Notes: generated from the letters alone by a model not told the origin. A stretch of 64,000 nucleotides of DNA from Pseudonocardia sp. CNS-004 (GCA_001942185.1 MKJV01000090.1:230405-294404); one strand, 5' to 3'. Positions 46,999 through 57,033 are shown, counted from the stretch's first letter. Program-made: numbers and translations.

Positions 46999-48176
46999 GT
47001 GAGACGACCGTTCGGCCGCCGCGCCGCGTGCCTCGCCACCTCCCTCTCCGCCGCGCTCGTCCTCGCCGCCTGCGCGGGTGGCACCGAACCGGCCCCCGCC
47101 GTCCCGGCCACACCCGCCGTCCCCGCCGCGCCCGCAGGCGGTCCGCTCGACCTCGCCGGGGCCTGCCCGGCCACCGTCGTCATGCAGCAGGACTGGCAAC
47201 CGCAGGCCGAGCACGGCGCGATGTACGCCCTCGTGGGCCAGGACCGGGTGATCGACGCCGACGCGAAGTCGGTACGCGGCTCGCTCGTCGCACAGGGCGT
47301 CGACACAGGAGTGGACATCGAGGTGCGCCCCGGCGGGCCGAGCGTCGGATACCAGCCGGTGTCCTCGCTGATGGCCCTGGACGACTCGATCGTCCTCGGC
47401 GCGGTGAACACCGACCTGGCGATCGCCGCTGCGGCCACGAACCCGACGGTGGCGGTCGTCTCGCAGATCACGACCAGCCCGCTGATGCTGATGTGGGACC
47501 CGGCGTCGCACCCGGGAGCGCAGACGCTGCGCGAGGTGGCGGCGACCGGTGTGCCGGTGGTGACCTCCGAGGCAGTCGTCACCGCACTTCTGGAGAGCCA
47601 GGGGATCATCACGCCGGCCCAGGTCGACACCAGCTACGAGGGCACCCCGGCGCGGTTCGTCAGCGACCCGCGGATCCTGCAACAGGCTACGCCACCGCAG
47701 AGCCCTACCACTACGAGCACGAGATCCCCGAGTGGGGCCGACCCGTACGCGGCGAGAAGCTGGCCGAGTACGGCTACATCGTGTATCCCGAGCCCCTCGC
47801 CGTGCGCGCCGACCGGCTCGAGGAGCTGCGGCCGTGCCTCGAGAAGCTCGTTCCGATCATGCAGCGGTCGATGCTCGACTTCGTGGCGGACCCTGGTCCG
47901 ACCAACGCGCTGATCGTGGAGATCGTCGAGGCCTACCAGACGGGCTGGACATACTCTCCCGGCCTCGCTGACTTCGCGGTGCGCACGATGCGCGACCAGG
48001 AGCTCGTCACCGACGACCCCGCCTCGGGCGTGTTCGGGCAGTTCGATCCGGCTCGCATGGAACAGATCGTGGCCACGTTCGGTCCGCTCATGCAGGCGCA
48101 GGGCGCGACCGAGATCCCGCCCGCGGAGAGCCTCTACACCAACGAATTCATCGACCCGAGCATCCGGACGGGCTGA
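46999..48176 (+). CDS. ABC-type substrate-binding lipoprotein, orphan (one frameshift)
   Basis: About 393 residues. Signal peptide with lipobox (ALVLAACAGG), then an Ala/Pro linker and a binding domain of the NMT1/nitrate-sulfonate type (TVVMQQDWQPQAEHGAMYAL; SSLMALDDSIVLGAVNTDLA). The C-terminal lobe (GEKLAEYGYIVYPEPLAVRA) follows one missing base near 47690. No permease or ATPase lies beside it, so it is an orphan or works with a distant transporter. Confidence 0.75.
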
Positions 48177-48294
48177 GCACGGGACGGGGGATATGGGCTG
48201 CGCACAAAGGCTGTCGCCCTTGCTGGGCGCGCCGGGTCGGCTCGACGGCTGGGGTTGCCGGCCTGTGCCGGGGTCCTGATGAGGTAGATCGAGA
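48177..48294. other. Short gap between convergent genes
   Basis: 118 bp with a GGTTGCCGGCCTGTGCCGGGG stretch that can form a weak hairpin. No gene seen. Confidence 0.4.
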
Positions 48295-49655
48295 TCAGGC
48301 CTGCAGCTCCGGCGGCAGGTAGGCCTTGTGCGCGAGGAACAGGTCGTCGACCATCGCGGTGATCTGGTCGAGGGTGAGCAGCGCGCTGGTGAGCGGGTCG
48401 GCCATCACGGCGTGGTAGACGTGCTCGCGGCGCCCGGTCAGCGCGGCGGTCACCGCCAGCTCCTGGACGTTGATCCCGGTGCGGTTGACGGCGGCGCACT
48501 GCGGCGGGAGCGCACCGAACACCGCGGGCTGCACACCGTTGCCGTCCACCAGGCAGGCCACCTCGACGCAGCAGCCGTCGGGCAGGTTGGGGACGAGCCC
48601 GGTGTTGGGCACGTTCCCGTAGATGACGCTCTGCTGCCCGGTCTCCATGCTGTGCACGATCGCCGCGCCGTACTCCACCGAGGGCGCCAGCTCGCGCTTC
48701 AGGTCCTCCAGGAGCTTCGCGGTCTGGCCGTCCTCGTCGTGGTCCTGGCAGATCTCGTAGTAGTCCCAGCGCTCCGGGATGAACTCGCGCACCATCTCCG
48801 GGGACTTGCGGAAGTACGGCAGGTACTCCGACGCGTGGTGGCTCGACTCGGTGTGGAAGTAGCCGAAGGCATCCATGATCGCCGTGCGGACGCGCTCGTT
48901 GCCGCCCTCGTAGACCGACTCACCGCGGTCGGCACCGCTGTGGTCGCCGTGGTCGGCGGGGAGCCCGCCCCCGGCGCGCCCGTCCAGATGCCGCTGCGTC
49001 ATCGCCTCCCGCAGCCGCGGGTAGAGGTCCTCGCTCCCCCGGCGGAACTCGGTGAACCACGACTGGTGGTTGATCCCGGCGGCCCGGAAGCGCACCTCCT
49101 CGTACGGGACGTCCAGCGCCCGGGCGAGCATGCGGGAGGTGCCCTGCACGCTGTGGCACAGCCCGACGGTCCGGGCGCCGAGCGCGTTCAGGTACCAGGT
49201 GGCCATGGCCATCGGGTTGGCGTAGTTGATCACCTGGGCGTCCGGCGCGAGCTCGGCGAGGTCGGCGGCGATCTCGCGGTAGGCCACCACGGAGCGCAGG
49301 AACCGGAACACCCCGCCGGGGCCGAGCGTGTCCCCGACCGTCTGGTCCACGCCGTAGCGGCGGGGGATCTCCACGTCGTCGCGGAAGGCGTCCACGCCAC
49401 CCACCTGGAACGTGATGATCACGTGGTCGCGCCCGCGAGGGCGGCCCGCCGGTCGGTGGTGCTCTCCACGGTGGTCGGGAACCCGTGGTGCGCGACGAGC
49501 GCGCGCGTAGCGCCCGCCGTGCGCTCCAGCCGGTCGGCGTCGATGTCCATCAGCGTGAGGGTGCTGCCCCTCAGCGCCGGGTAGCTCAGGAGGTCACCGA
49601 TCAGCCGGAACGGGAAGACGTACCCGCCGGCGCCGACGATAGTGATCTTGGCCAT
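48295..49655 (-). CDS. Glycoside hydrolase family 4 (alpha-galactosidase/6-phosphoglycosidase-like, one frameshift)
   Basis: About 453 residues. GH4 enzymes use NAD+ and Mn2+ to break glycosidic bonds by oxidation-elimination. The NAD-binding start is ITIVGAGGYVFPFRL; the metal-binding Cys and Asn-His motifs appear as VGLCHSVQG and RAAGINHQSWF; NYANPMAMATWYLN is also typical. The first 75 residues are in another frame, joined by one missing base near 49432. Start ATG 49655. Divergent from an AraC regulator 70 bp away, which probably controls it. Confidence 0.88.
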
Positions 49656-49725
49656 GGGCTCCACGCTAGGAGCTGAGACGCTAGGATCGGTCCGCGAACG
49701 TAGGGCGGACTTCCAGGATCCTCAG

Positions 49726-50544
49726 ATGTCGGTCACCCAAGAGCGCTCCGGGCTGTGGTGCCGGCAGGGCCGCGGCCACGCGATGGCGAGCGCCCACCGC
49801 CACGACGACCTCGAGGTCAACATCGTCGACGACGAGCCACTCACCTACCTCTTCGGCGGCACGTTGGTGACGATCCAGCCCGGTCACGCCGCGCTGTTCT
49901 GGGCGTCGGTGCCTCACCGGCTGATCGACACCCCGCACAACTGGAACGCCCGGGTGCGCTGGCTGCACGTCCCGCTCGGGCAGGTGCTGGGGTGGGAACT
50001 ACCCGGTCCGGCGATCGCCGAGCTGCTGCGCGGCACCCCGCTCGTCACCCGCCACCCCGACCACCCGGACCCCGCGGCCTTCACCCGCTGGACGGCCGAC
50101 CTCACCAGCACCTCGCCCGACCTGCACGCGATCACCCTGCTGGAGATCCAGGCGGGGGTCCGCAGGCTGCTGCGCACCGCGCTGCCGGCCGACCACGACA
50201 CCGGGGCGCTCCCGGACGCCGTCCGGCACGTCGTCGCGATGGCGCGCTACATCACCGAGAACTTCCGGGGGCCGGTCCGGGCGGCTGAGGTCGCCGCCGC
50301 CGTGCACCTCAACCCCAACTACGCGATGACGCTGTTCCGGCAGGTGCTCGGCACCACCGTGCACACCTACCTCAACGACCGGCGCATCGCCGAGGCCCAG
50401 CGCCAGTTGCTCACGAGCGCGGCGACCACCCGGCGGATCGCGGAGGACACCGGGTTCGGCTCGCACAGCGGCTTCTACGCCGCGTTCACCCACGCCTGCG
50501 GCATGCCGCCGGGCCGCTACCGGCGGCTGCACCGGGGCCGCTGA
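49726..50544 (+). CDS. AraC-family transcriptional regulator
   Basis: A 272-residue regulator: N-terminal cupin-like sensor (SAHRHDDLEVNIVDDEPLTY) and two C-terminal HTH units (RAAEVAAAVHLNPNYAMTLF and TRRIAEDTGFGSHSGFYAAF, closing with MPPGRYRR). Adjacent and divergent to the GH4 gene, so a sugar-responsive activator of that gene is likely. Confidence 0.9.
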   Translation: MSVTQERSGLWCRQGRGHAMASAHRHDDLEVNIVDDEPLTYLFGGTLVTIQPGHAALFWASVPHRLIDTPHNWNARVRWLHVPLGQVLGWELPGPAIAELLRGTPLVTRHPDHPDPAAFTRWTADLTSTSPDLHAITLLEIQAGVRRLLRTALPADHDTGALPDAVRHVVAMARYITENFRGPVRAAEVAAAVHLNPNYAMTLFRQVLGTTVHTYLNDRRIAEAQRQLLTSAATTRRIAEDTGFGSHSGFYAAFTHACGMPPGRYRRLHRGR

Positions 50545-50548
50545 CCGC

Positions 50549-51400
50549 TCAACGGCCCGCCACCTCGGCCAGCTCCACGTCGTCCCGCACCGGACGCGTC
50601 CGGCCCGTTCCGGGGCGGGCGTGGGTGGCGTACAGCGTGAGCCCGACGAACGTGAGCCCTCCGACGAGGTTGCCGACGACCGTGGGGATCTCGTTCCACA
50701 CGAGGTAGTCGACGATCGAGAACTCGCCGCCGAGCATGAGGCCGGACGGGAACAGGAACATGTTGACGATCGAGTGCTCGAAGCCCATGTAGAAGAAGAC
50801 CAGGACGGGCATCCACATCCCGATCACCTTGCCGGACACGGACGTCGAGATCATCGCGGCGACGACGCCGGTGGAGACCATCCAGTTGCACAGCACGCCG
50901 CGCAGGAACAGGGTCAGCATCCCGGCGGCACCGTGGTCGGCGTAGCCGACCGTCCGCGACGAGCCGATCTCGCCGAGGCGCTGCCCGACGTCGTTCGGGT
51001 CCACGGTGAAGGCGAACGTGAGGATCACGGCCATCATCAGCGCGACGGTGAGCGCCCCGGCGAAGTTGCCCACGAACACCAGGCCCCAGTTGCGCAGGAC
51101 CCCCTTCACCGTGACCCCGGGCCGCTTGTCGATCCAGGCCAGCGGCACGAGCGTGAAGACGCCGGTCAGGAGGTCGAACCCGAGCAGGTACAGCATGCAG
51201 AACCCGACCGGGAACAGCAGCGCCCCGGCGAGCGCCGACCCCGTCTGCACGGTGATCGTCACCGCGAACGCAGCGGCGAGGGCCAGGACGGCTCCGGCCA
51301 TGTACGACCGGATCAGGGTGTCCCGCGTGGACATGAAGACCTTCGCCTCGCCCGCGTCGATCATCTTTCCGACGAACTCCGCCGGGTTCAGGTAGGACAT
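50549..51400 (-). CDS. Formate/nitrite transporter (FNT) family channel
   Basis: A 283-residue membrane protein with six helices. FNT-type segments are clear: SYLNPAEFVGKMIDAGEAK at the start, FPVGFCMLYLLGFDLLTG (broken helix 2) and GFEHSIVNMFLFPSGLML (broken helix 5 with the central His). FNT pentamers pass formate, nitrite, hydrosulfide or similar small anions. It is divergent from cyanase across 222 bp, so cyanate or bicarbonate passage is conceivable. It ends 4 bp from the convergent AraC gene. Confidence 0.88.
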   Translation of the reverse strand: MSYLNPAEFVGKMIDAGEAKVFMSTRDTLIRSYMAGAVLALAAAFAVTITVQTGSALAGALLFPVGFCMLYLLGFDLLTGVFTLVPLAWIDKRPGVTVKGVLRNWGLVFVGNFAGALTVALMMAVILTFAFTVDPNDVGQRLGEIGSSRTVGYADHGAAGMLTLFLRGVLCNWMVSTGVVAAMISTSVSGKVIGMWMPVLVFFYMGFEHSIVNMFLFPSGLMLGGEFSIVDYLVWNEIPTVVGNLVGGLTFVGLTLYATHARPGTGRTRPVRDDVELAEVAGR

Positions 51401-51622
51401 CCAGGCACTCCTCAGGACGTTCACGGCAGGCCGGGTCGAGTCTCGGGACCGGGTGTTGCCTCGCCGTTACGGCGTCACGATCATCACGTCACACCCCGCT
51501 CACCACGGCCGGGCCCGTTCGGTCAGGTGCGCGTATCGCGCGCGTAACACCAGCGCAAAGAGCGGCCACGAGCCTGAAGGCCTCCCCCTCGCCCCTCGAA
51601 GGAGCCGACCATCACACCGATC

Positions 51623-52058
51623 ATGAGCAAGTCCGACGCCGCCGAGCTCGTCGTCGCAGCCCGCATCCGGAAGGGCCTGTCCTGGGCCGGGATCGCCGAA
51701 GCACTGGGCACCCGCTGGTCTGGACGACCGGGGCCTGCTCGGCCAGCACCCGATGACCGCGGAGCAGGCTGGCACGGCGTGCGCACTGCTCGGCCTCGAC
51801 GAGGCCGTCGCCGAGAGCCTGCAACGGCAGCCTTCCCGCGGCACCGACCCGGCCACCATGGCCGACCCCACGATCTACCGCTTCACCGAGGCCCTCTCCG
51901 TGTACGGCCCCGCGCTCAAGGAGCTCATCCACGAGGAGTTCGGGGACGGGATCATGAGCGCCATCAACTTCAACGTGGAGATCACCCGCCGGCCCGACCC
52001 CGACGGAGACCGGGTGGTCGTCACCTTCGACGGGAAGTTCCTCGACTACCGCTGGTGA
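51623..52058 (+). CDS. cynS: Cyanate hydratase (cyanase, two frameshifts)
   Basis: About 145 residues, the length of E. coli CynS (156) minus a few. N-terminal HTH-like part (AARIRKGLSWAGIAEALGT), then the catalytic C-terminal domain DPTIYRFTEALSVYGPALKE and HEEFGDGIMSAINFNVEI, carrying the conserved Arg, Glu and Ser of the decamer active site. Two single-base gaps near 51722 and 51738 lie between the halves (the link reads LLGQHPMTAEQ). Converts cyanate plus bicarbonate to ammonia and CO2. Confidence 0.9.
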
Positions 52059-52949
52059 GCGAGATCGGCGCGGTGCGTTCCGATGCTCCTACGGACCTCA
52101 CGCGGCGGGCTCGCCGATGGTCGGCAGCTTCCCGGGTCAGGTGCGTTCCGCGGAACGCACCACGCGCCCACGTTCCAACCCGCGAGGTCAGGCCCCCGCC
52201 GCCGGGCCGTGGCTGTCGGCCGTCGCTCCGTCGACGCCCGGATCGCCTCCGCCAGTGCCTCGGCACGGGCGGCGAGGAGGCCACGGCCTTCCTCGGCGTT
52301 CGCGTCCGCGGCGTCGTCGGTGGCGCCGCCGACCCGCTCCCACTCGCCGTACCGCGCCACCACCAGTCCGGGGGCAGGCGATCGGTGGAACAACGGCGGC
52401 GGGTCCGGTTCCGGACGGCGGGCCGCGGGGCGGACCAGGTCGGGGTGGGCGGCGAGGAGCAGCGACGTCTCGAACCATCCGGCATGCCCCGGTGACTGTG
52501 ACGGCCCCTGCGGCCCGGCCAGGCTCCAGTAGGAGCACGCGCCGAACGCGACATCCGACCGCAACGCGCAACGCTTCACCGCGAGCTTGACGACCTCGTC
52601 GTTACCGCCGTGCCCGTTCACCAGCAGGGCGCGCCGGAACCCGCTGCGCACCAGCGACTCGAGCGCGTCGTCGAGGACGGCGAGCAGCGTGGTGGCCGAC
52701 AGCGACACCGCCGCCGCGAACAGGTGGTGCGGGCTGTGCCCGTAGGGCAGCGCGGGCAGCCGGACGAGCTCCGGGTCGTCGCCGATCCGTTCGACGGCCG
52801 CATCGACGACGGCCTCGGCGAGCAGGGTGTCGGTGCCCATCGGCAGGTGCTCGGAGTGCTGTTCCTGGGACCCGACGGGGAGGACCGCGATCGCCCCGCG
52901 CTCGCCCGCGCCGCACCTCCCGCCACGGCCGCTGATCGAGTCGGATCAC
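52046..52949 (-). CDS. Creatininase-family amidohydrolase (frameshifted near the N-terminus)
   Basis: Roughly 250-300 residues. Metal motifs of the creatininase/MftE family: Glu-His in GSQEQHSEHLPMGTDT, the HGGN signature in LLVNGHGGNDEVVK, and HAGWFETSLLLAA. The start RLDQRPWREVR (GTG 52949) is in a different frame from the rest; the shift, near 52900, equals two missing bases. The 3' part reads on through the palindromic junction to 52046, so the true stop may be nearer 52190. Relatives cleave creatinine, formamides or mycofactocin precursor; there are no mycofactocin genes here. Confidence 0.75.
52072..52161. repeat. Palindromic region between cyanase and creatininase-like genes
   Basis: A perfect 22-bp palindrome at 52140-52161 (centre TTCCGCGGAA, arms GGTGCG and CGCACC) and a half copy GGTGCGTTCCG at 52072-52082. 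GACCTC/GAGGTC arms flank it farther out. It lies at the junction of convergent genes. Confidence 0.6.
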
Positions 52950-52953
52950 GGCC

Positions 52954-53373
52954 TCACAGTAGGTCACGGGGGATGGTGCGGGCCCAGTCACGGGAGAACG
53001 TGCGGTGCTCGCCCTCGTACGCGTCGAGGTGGCCGTGCACCTCGAACGCCGTGGCCGTGCAGGTCAGCACGGTGCGGGTGACGGTGCGGGCGTTCCACCC
53101 GTCGCGGGAGCACGTCATCGACCACTCGACGTCGCCGCGCGGGGAGGTGAAGTCGATCACGGCGTCCACCGGGGCGGCCCGGCCGTCCAGCTCACCGGCG
53201 GCACGGTCGAGCAGGTCCGGGATGCTGACCTCGCCTTCCTGCATCTCGGAGTCGGTGAGCAGCGGCACGAACGTCTGGCACTCGTGCCCGGGCATGCCGC
53301 GCAGGAGCTCGAGGTTGGTCTCGTCGGCGCCGAGCACCGCGATCGTCGAGTCGTCCGATCGATGTTGTTCCAC
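52954..53373 (-). CDS. Small chimeric ORF: ATP-grasp N-terminal segment joined to a hydrolase-like C-terminal segment
   Basis: 139 residues from GTG 53373. Residues about 9-85 (IAVLGADETNLELLRGMPG, FVPLLTDSEMQEGEVSIPDL) resemble the first lobe of ATP-grasp carboxylate-amine ligases. The remainder (WSMTCSRDGWNARTVTRTVL, HLDAYEGEHRTFSRDWARTI, PRDLL) looks like the extreme C-terminus of CocE/NonD acyl hydrolases. Neither part could be active alone. Most simply a deletion scar or relic that stayed in frame; a genuine small protein is possible. Family assignments are from memory of motifs, so moderate at best. Confidence 0.45.
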   Translation of the reverse strand: MEQHRSDDSTIAVLGADETNLELLRGMPGHECQTFVPLLTDSEMQEGEVSIPDLLDRAAGELDGRAAPVDAVIDFTSPRGDVEWSMTCSRDGWNARTVTRTVLTCTATAFEVHGHLDAYEGEHRTFSRDWARTIPRDLL

Positions 53374-53429
53374 ACCTGATCGGTAACCGCCTGAGCCCGT
53401 GCGAAACGGATCGGGCCGCAACCGCGGTG

Positions 53430-54511
53430 TCAGTACCGGACGTCGCTCTGCAGGAGCGGCGGGTACACCGTGGAGGGCCGGCCGTCGACGGTGGCGCCCG
53501 CGAACTGCAGCATCGCCTGCGGCGCGCCGTGCATCGGGGCCGGGTAGTCCAGGGCCGGTGCGGAGACGTCACCGAGTGCGCCGAGGTGCTCGGGCGCGAG
53601 CGTCACGTCCAGTGCGGCGAGGTTGTCCACGAGGTGCTCCACCCGCCGGGCGCGACGATCGGCACGACGGTGCCCTGCCGGGCGCGCAGCCAGGCCAGCG
53701 ACACCGCGGCGGACGTGGTCCCGAGCTCGTCGGCGACCGCCGCGACGGCCTCGATGACCGCGAACTCGTCCTCGGTGGGGCCGCCGACGTAGGCGGCGCG
53801 GGCGGAGTCGGTGACCTGGGTGCCGCGCCGGTACTTGCCGGACAGGAAGCCGTTCTTCAGCGGGCTCCACGGCACCAGTGCCATGCCCTGGTCGAGGGCG
53901 AGCGGGGCGAGCTCGCCCTCGACGGTGCGGGCCAGCAGCGAGTACTCGACCTGCAGCGCGATCAGCGGGGTCCAGTCCTTCAGCAGCGCCATGGTCTGGG
54001 CCTGGGCGGTGACCCACGCGGGGGTGTTGGAGAACCCGATGTAGCGGATCTTGCCCGCGCGGACCAGGTCGTCGAGGGCGCGCATGGTCTCCTCGATCGG
54101 GGTGTGGCGGTCCCAGTTGTGCATCCAGTACAGGTCGAGGTGGTCGGTCTGCAGCCGGCGCAGGCTCTCGTCGAGCTGCGCGATGATCGACCGGCGGCCC
54201 GCACCACCGCCGTTGGGGTCGCTGGGGAAGAGGTTGAAGAAGAATTTCGACGCCAGCACCACGTGTTCGCGCCTGCCGGGGCGGGCGGCGAAGAAGTCGC
54301 CGAGGATCCGCTCGGAGTGGGTGTTGGTGTAGAAGTTCGCGGTGTCGATGAAGTTGCCGCCGAGGTCGAGGTAGGTCGACAGGATCTTCTCCGACTCCTC
54401 GACGCTGCAGCCCGCGCCGCCGGGGTCGTCGCCGAAGGTCATGGCGCCGAGGACGAACGGGCTGACGCGCAGGCCGGAGCGGCCGAGGGTGACGTAGTGG
54501 TCGAGTGGCAT
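53430..54511 (-). CDS. Aldo/keto reductase (one frameshift)
   Basis: About 360 residues of AKR barrel: catalytic Asp and Tyr in NFIDTANFYTNTHSE, Lys in VLASKFFFNL, His in DLYWMHNWDRHTP, and the NADPH site IALQVEYSLLART and PWSPLKNGFLSGKY. The C-terminus (NLAALDVTLAPEHLGALGDV) is in another frame after a missing base near 53645. Divergent from an AraC regulator, its likely controller. Confidence 0.88.
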
Positions 54512-54600
54512 GCACCCATGCAACCGCCGTCCCACGCCCCGGGGTAGACCGATCCGCGCAGGCTCTTGCACGATCCGATCGACCCTGATCGGATCCGACC

Positions 54601-55485
54601 ATGTCCCTGGAGGAGATCCGGCGGCTGGTCAGCACCCACGCCCGCCCCGACCCGCGCACCCCGATCGACGGGCTGCTGCTGTCCAGGGTGGAGACGCAGG
54701 AACCGGACCACTCGCTGACCGACCCGCTGCTCGTCGTCATGGCGCAGGGCGGCAAGCGCCTCCTGCTCGGCGACGAGACCTTCGAGTACCGGTCGGGGCA
54801 GTTCCTCGTGGTGACCACCGACCTCCCCGTCACCGGCCGTTTCCTCGGCGCCACCCGGCAGACGCCGGCCCTGGGCATGGGGCTGGTGCTGCGTCCGGCC
54901 GTGATCGCCGAACTGCTGCTGGAGGCGCCCGCCGCACGGTCCTCCCGGCAGGCGACCGCCCCGGCCATGGCCACCGGCGACGCCGGTCCCGAACTGCTCG
55001 ACGCCGTGGCCCGGCTGTTGCGGCTGCTCGACCGGCCTGCCGACGCCCGGGTGCTCGCCCCGCTCGTCGAACGCGAGATCCTCTGGCGGCTGCTCACCGG
55101 GCCGCGGGGCGCCACGGTCGGGCAGATCGGCCTCGCCGACAGCAACACGTCCCAGGTGAGCCGGGTGACCAGGTGGATCAGGGACAACTACGCCGAGCCC
55201 GTGCGGATCGAGGATCTCGCCCGGATGGCCGGGATGAGCACCGCTGCGTTCCACCGGCACTTCCGCGCCGTCACGAGGATGAGCCCGCTGCAGTTCCAGA
55301 AGCGGATCCGCCTGCAGGAGGCGCGGTCGCTGCTGCTGGCGCGGCCCGACGACGTCGCGGGGGTCGGGCACCTCGTCGGCTACGACAGCCCCTCGCAGTT
55401 CAGCCGCGAGTACCGCAGGCTGTTCGGCGTACCACCCGGGCAGGACGCGACCCGGCTGCGGGCCGCAGAACCGCACCTACCCTGA
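54601..55485 (+). CDS. AraC-family regulator with AraC_N (PF06719-like) domain
   Basis: A 294-residue regulator: N-terminal domain DPLLVVMAQGGKRLLLGDET typical of the YqhC-like group, then HTHs (RIEDLARMAGMSTAAFHRHF, VGHLVGYDSPSQFSREYRRL). YqhC-type proteins activate adjacent aldo/keto reductase genes in response to aldehydes, matching the divergent AKR here. Its 3' end overlaps the convergent LLM gene by 9 bp. Confidence 0.9.
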   Translation: MSLEEIRRLVSTHARPDPRTPIDGLLLSRVETQEPDHSLTDPLLVVMAQGGKRLLLGDETFEYRSGQFLVVTTDLPVTGRFLGATRQTPALGMGLVLRPAVIAELLLEAPAARSSRQATAPAMATGDAGPELLDAVARLLRLLDRPADARVLAPLVEREILWRLLTGPRGATVGQIGLADSNTSQVSRVTRWIRDNYAEPVRIEDLARMAGMSTAAFHRHFRAVTRMSPLQFQKRIRLQEARSLLLARPDDVAGVGHLVGYDSPSQFSREYRRLFGVPPGQDATRLRAAEPHLP

Positions 55486-56511
55486 CCGGACCAGCTCGAT
55501 CGCGCGGGCCAGTGTGGTGAGGCGTTCGTCGAGGGTGTCGCCCGCCGGGTAGAGCCGCACGGTGTCGACGCCCGCGGCGCGCCAGACCCGCAGCCGTTCC
55601 CGCACCACGTCCTCGGTGCCGATCAGGGTGGTGCCCAGCACCATGTCGTCGGTGACGAGTTCGGCGGCTCCGTCGCGGTCGCCCGCCTGCCAGCGCTCCC
55701 GCACGGCCGCGGCGACATCGGCCCACCCCTGGCGGCTGTAGGCGTCGTTGTAGAAGTTCGTGCTCGCCGAGCCCATCCCGCCGAGGCTGAACGCGAGACC
55801 CTTGCGCCGGTCGGCGGTCATGCGCCGCAGCTCGTCCTCGTCGACCGCGAACGCCACCTCGGCGCCCTGGCAGACGTCCAGGTCGCGCCGCTGCCGCCCG
55901 GAGCGCGCCAGCCCGGCGTCCAGCGGGGTGAAGTAGGCGCCTGCGCCCTCCGGGACGAAGCTCGTGCCCAGCCACCCGTCGGCGATCTCGCCGGTCAGCT
56001 CCAGCAGCTTCGGCGACAGCGCGGCCAGGTACAGCGGGATGTCCGGGTTCGCCGCCGCCGACACCCGCATCGGGCGGCCCTCACCGCCGGGCAGCGGGAT
56101 CCGCACGGTCTCGCCGGAGTACGCCACCTTCTCGCCTGCGAGGACCCGGCGCACGACGTCGACGGTCTCGCGCACCCGGGTCAGCGGCCGGGCGAACGGG
56201 ACCCCGTGCAACCCCTCGACGACCTGCGGCCCGGACGGGCCGAGCCCGAGCAGGAACCGGCCGTCGGACAGGTCGGCGAGCGTGAGCGCGGCCTGCGCGA
56301 TCGCCACCGGTGTGCGGGTGCCGACCTGCAGCACCCCGGACCCGAGCAGCATCCGGTCGGTGCGTGCGGCGAGATGACCCAGCACCGACACCGCGTCCGC
56401 GCCCCACGCCTCGGCGACCCAGCAGACGTCGAGGCCGAGCTTCTCGGCCTCGCAGGCGAACTCCACCGTCTCCCGGGAGCCGCCCTCGACGGTGGTGGCG
56501 GTGCGCATCAT
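55477..56511 (-). CDS. LLM-class F420-dependent oxidoreductase
   Basis: A 344-residue luciferase-like monooxygenase-fold protein: ETVEFACEAEKLGLDVCWVA at the start, GSGVLQVGTRTPVAIAQAAL, DGRFLLGLGPSGPQVVEGLH, the usual F420-binding landscape of actinomycetes. It overlaps the SRPBCC gene as ATGA, forming an operon with it and an alpha/beta hydrolase. Substrate unknown. Confidence 0.88.
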   Translation of the reverse strand: MMRTATTVEGGSRETVEFACEAEKLGLDVCWVAEAWGADAVSVLGHLAARTDRMLLGSGVLQVGTRTPVAIAQAALTLADLSDGRFLLGLGPSGPQVVEGLHGVPFARPLTRVRETVDVVRRVLAGEKVAYSGETVRIPLPGGEGRPMRVSAAANPDIPLYLAALSPKLLELTGEIADGWLGTSFVPEGAGAYFTPLDAGLARSGRQRRDLDVCQGAEVAFAVDEDELRRMTADRRKGLAFSLGGMGSASTNFYNDAYSRQGWADVAAAVRERWQAGDRDGAAELVTDDMVLGTTLIGTEDVVRERLRVWRAAGVDTVRLYPAGDTLDERLTTLARAIELVRSG

Positions 56512-57011
56512 GCGCCGTTCTCGGCTCGGGCCTTGATCGCGGCGACGGTGGTGGTCATGTTGCGCTCGAACTCGCGCAGCCGCACGAACACGATCTTCTG
56601 TTCGTTGTCCGGCATCCGCTCGATCGCCTGGCTCAGCCCGGACGGGCCCGGCCCCAGCCGCACCCACTCCGTGAGCCGGGTACCGCCGTCGGCCGGTTCC
56701 AGGGTGAACCGCCACGTCGCCGCCGGGTCCTGCGGGTCGTGCACGGCCCAGGCGAACACGAGCGGCCGCTCGCACTCCACCACGTGCGAGGTGACCGACC
56801 ACTCCCCCATCGCCTCGTGCCTGTTGTGGCCGACGAACCGGGCACCGACGGCCGGCTCGCCGCCGTCGAGCCAGTCGACGGACTGCAGTTCGGGGCTCAC
56901 CTCCGCCATGCCGGCCAGGTCGACCACGGCGGGCCAGACGGCGTCGGGCGAGGCGTCGATCCAGGTCGTGACCTCCACGGTCGGCAGTCGGCGTAGCGCG
57001 CACCGGTCCAC
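56508..57011 (-). CDS. SRPBCC (START-like) family protein
   Basis: About 167 residues with the START-like fold: VEVTTWIDASPDAVWPAVVD begins the grip, WRFTLEPADGGTRLTEWVRL forms the central strands, and a long C-terminal helix follows. Such proteins bind small hydrophobic ligands. The GTG at 57011 gives the longest form; the GTG at about 56978 begins exactly at the domain and may be the true start. Confidence 0.78.
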   Translation of the reverse strand: MDRCALRRLPTVEVTTWIDASPDAVWPAVVDLAGMAEVSPELQSVDWLDGGEPAVGARFVGHNRHEAMGEWSVTSHVVECERPLVFAWAVHDPQDPAATWRFTLEPADGGTRLTEWVRLGPGPSGLSQAIERMPDNEQKIVFVRLREFERNMTTTVAAIKARAENGA

Positions 57012-57033
57012 TCCATCTGCTCAGAGTGACACG

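Noticed and set aside
49690..49710. GTCCGC-N9-GCGGAC upstream of the AraC gene
   Set aside because: Uses the same half-sites as the IclR palindrome but with a different spacer, and such GC-rich half-sites arise easily by chance here; not counted in the regulon.
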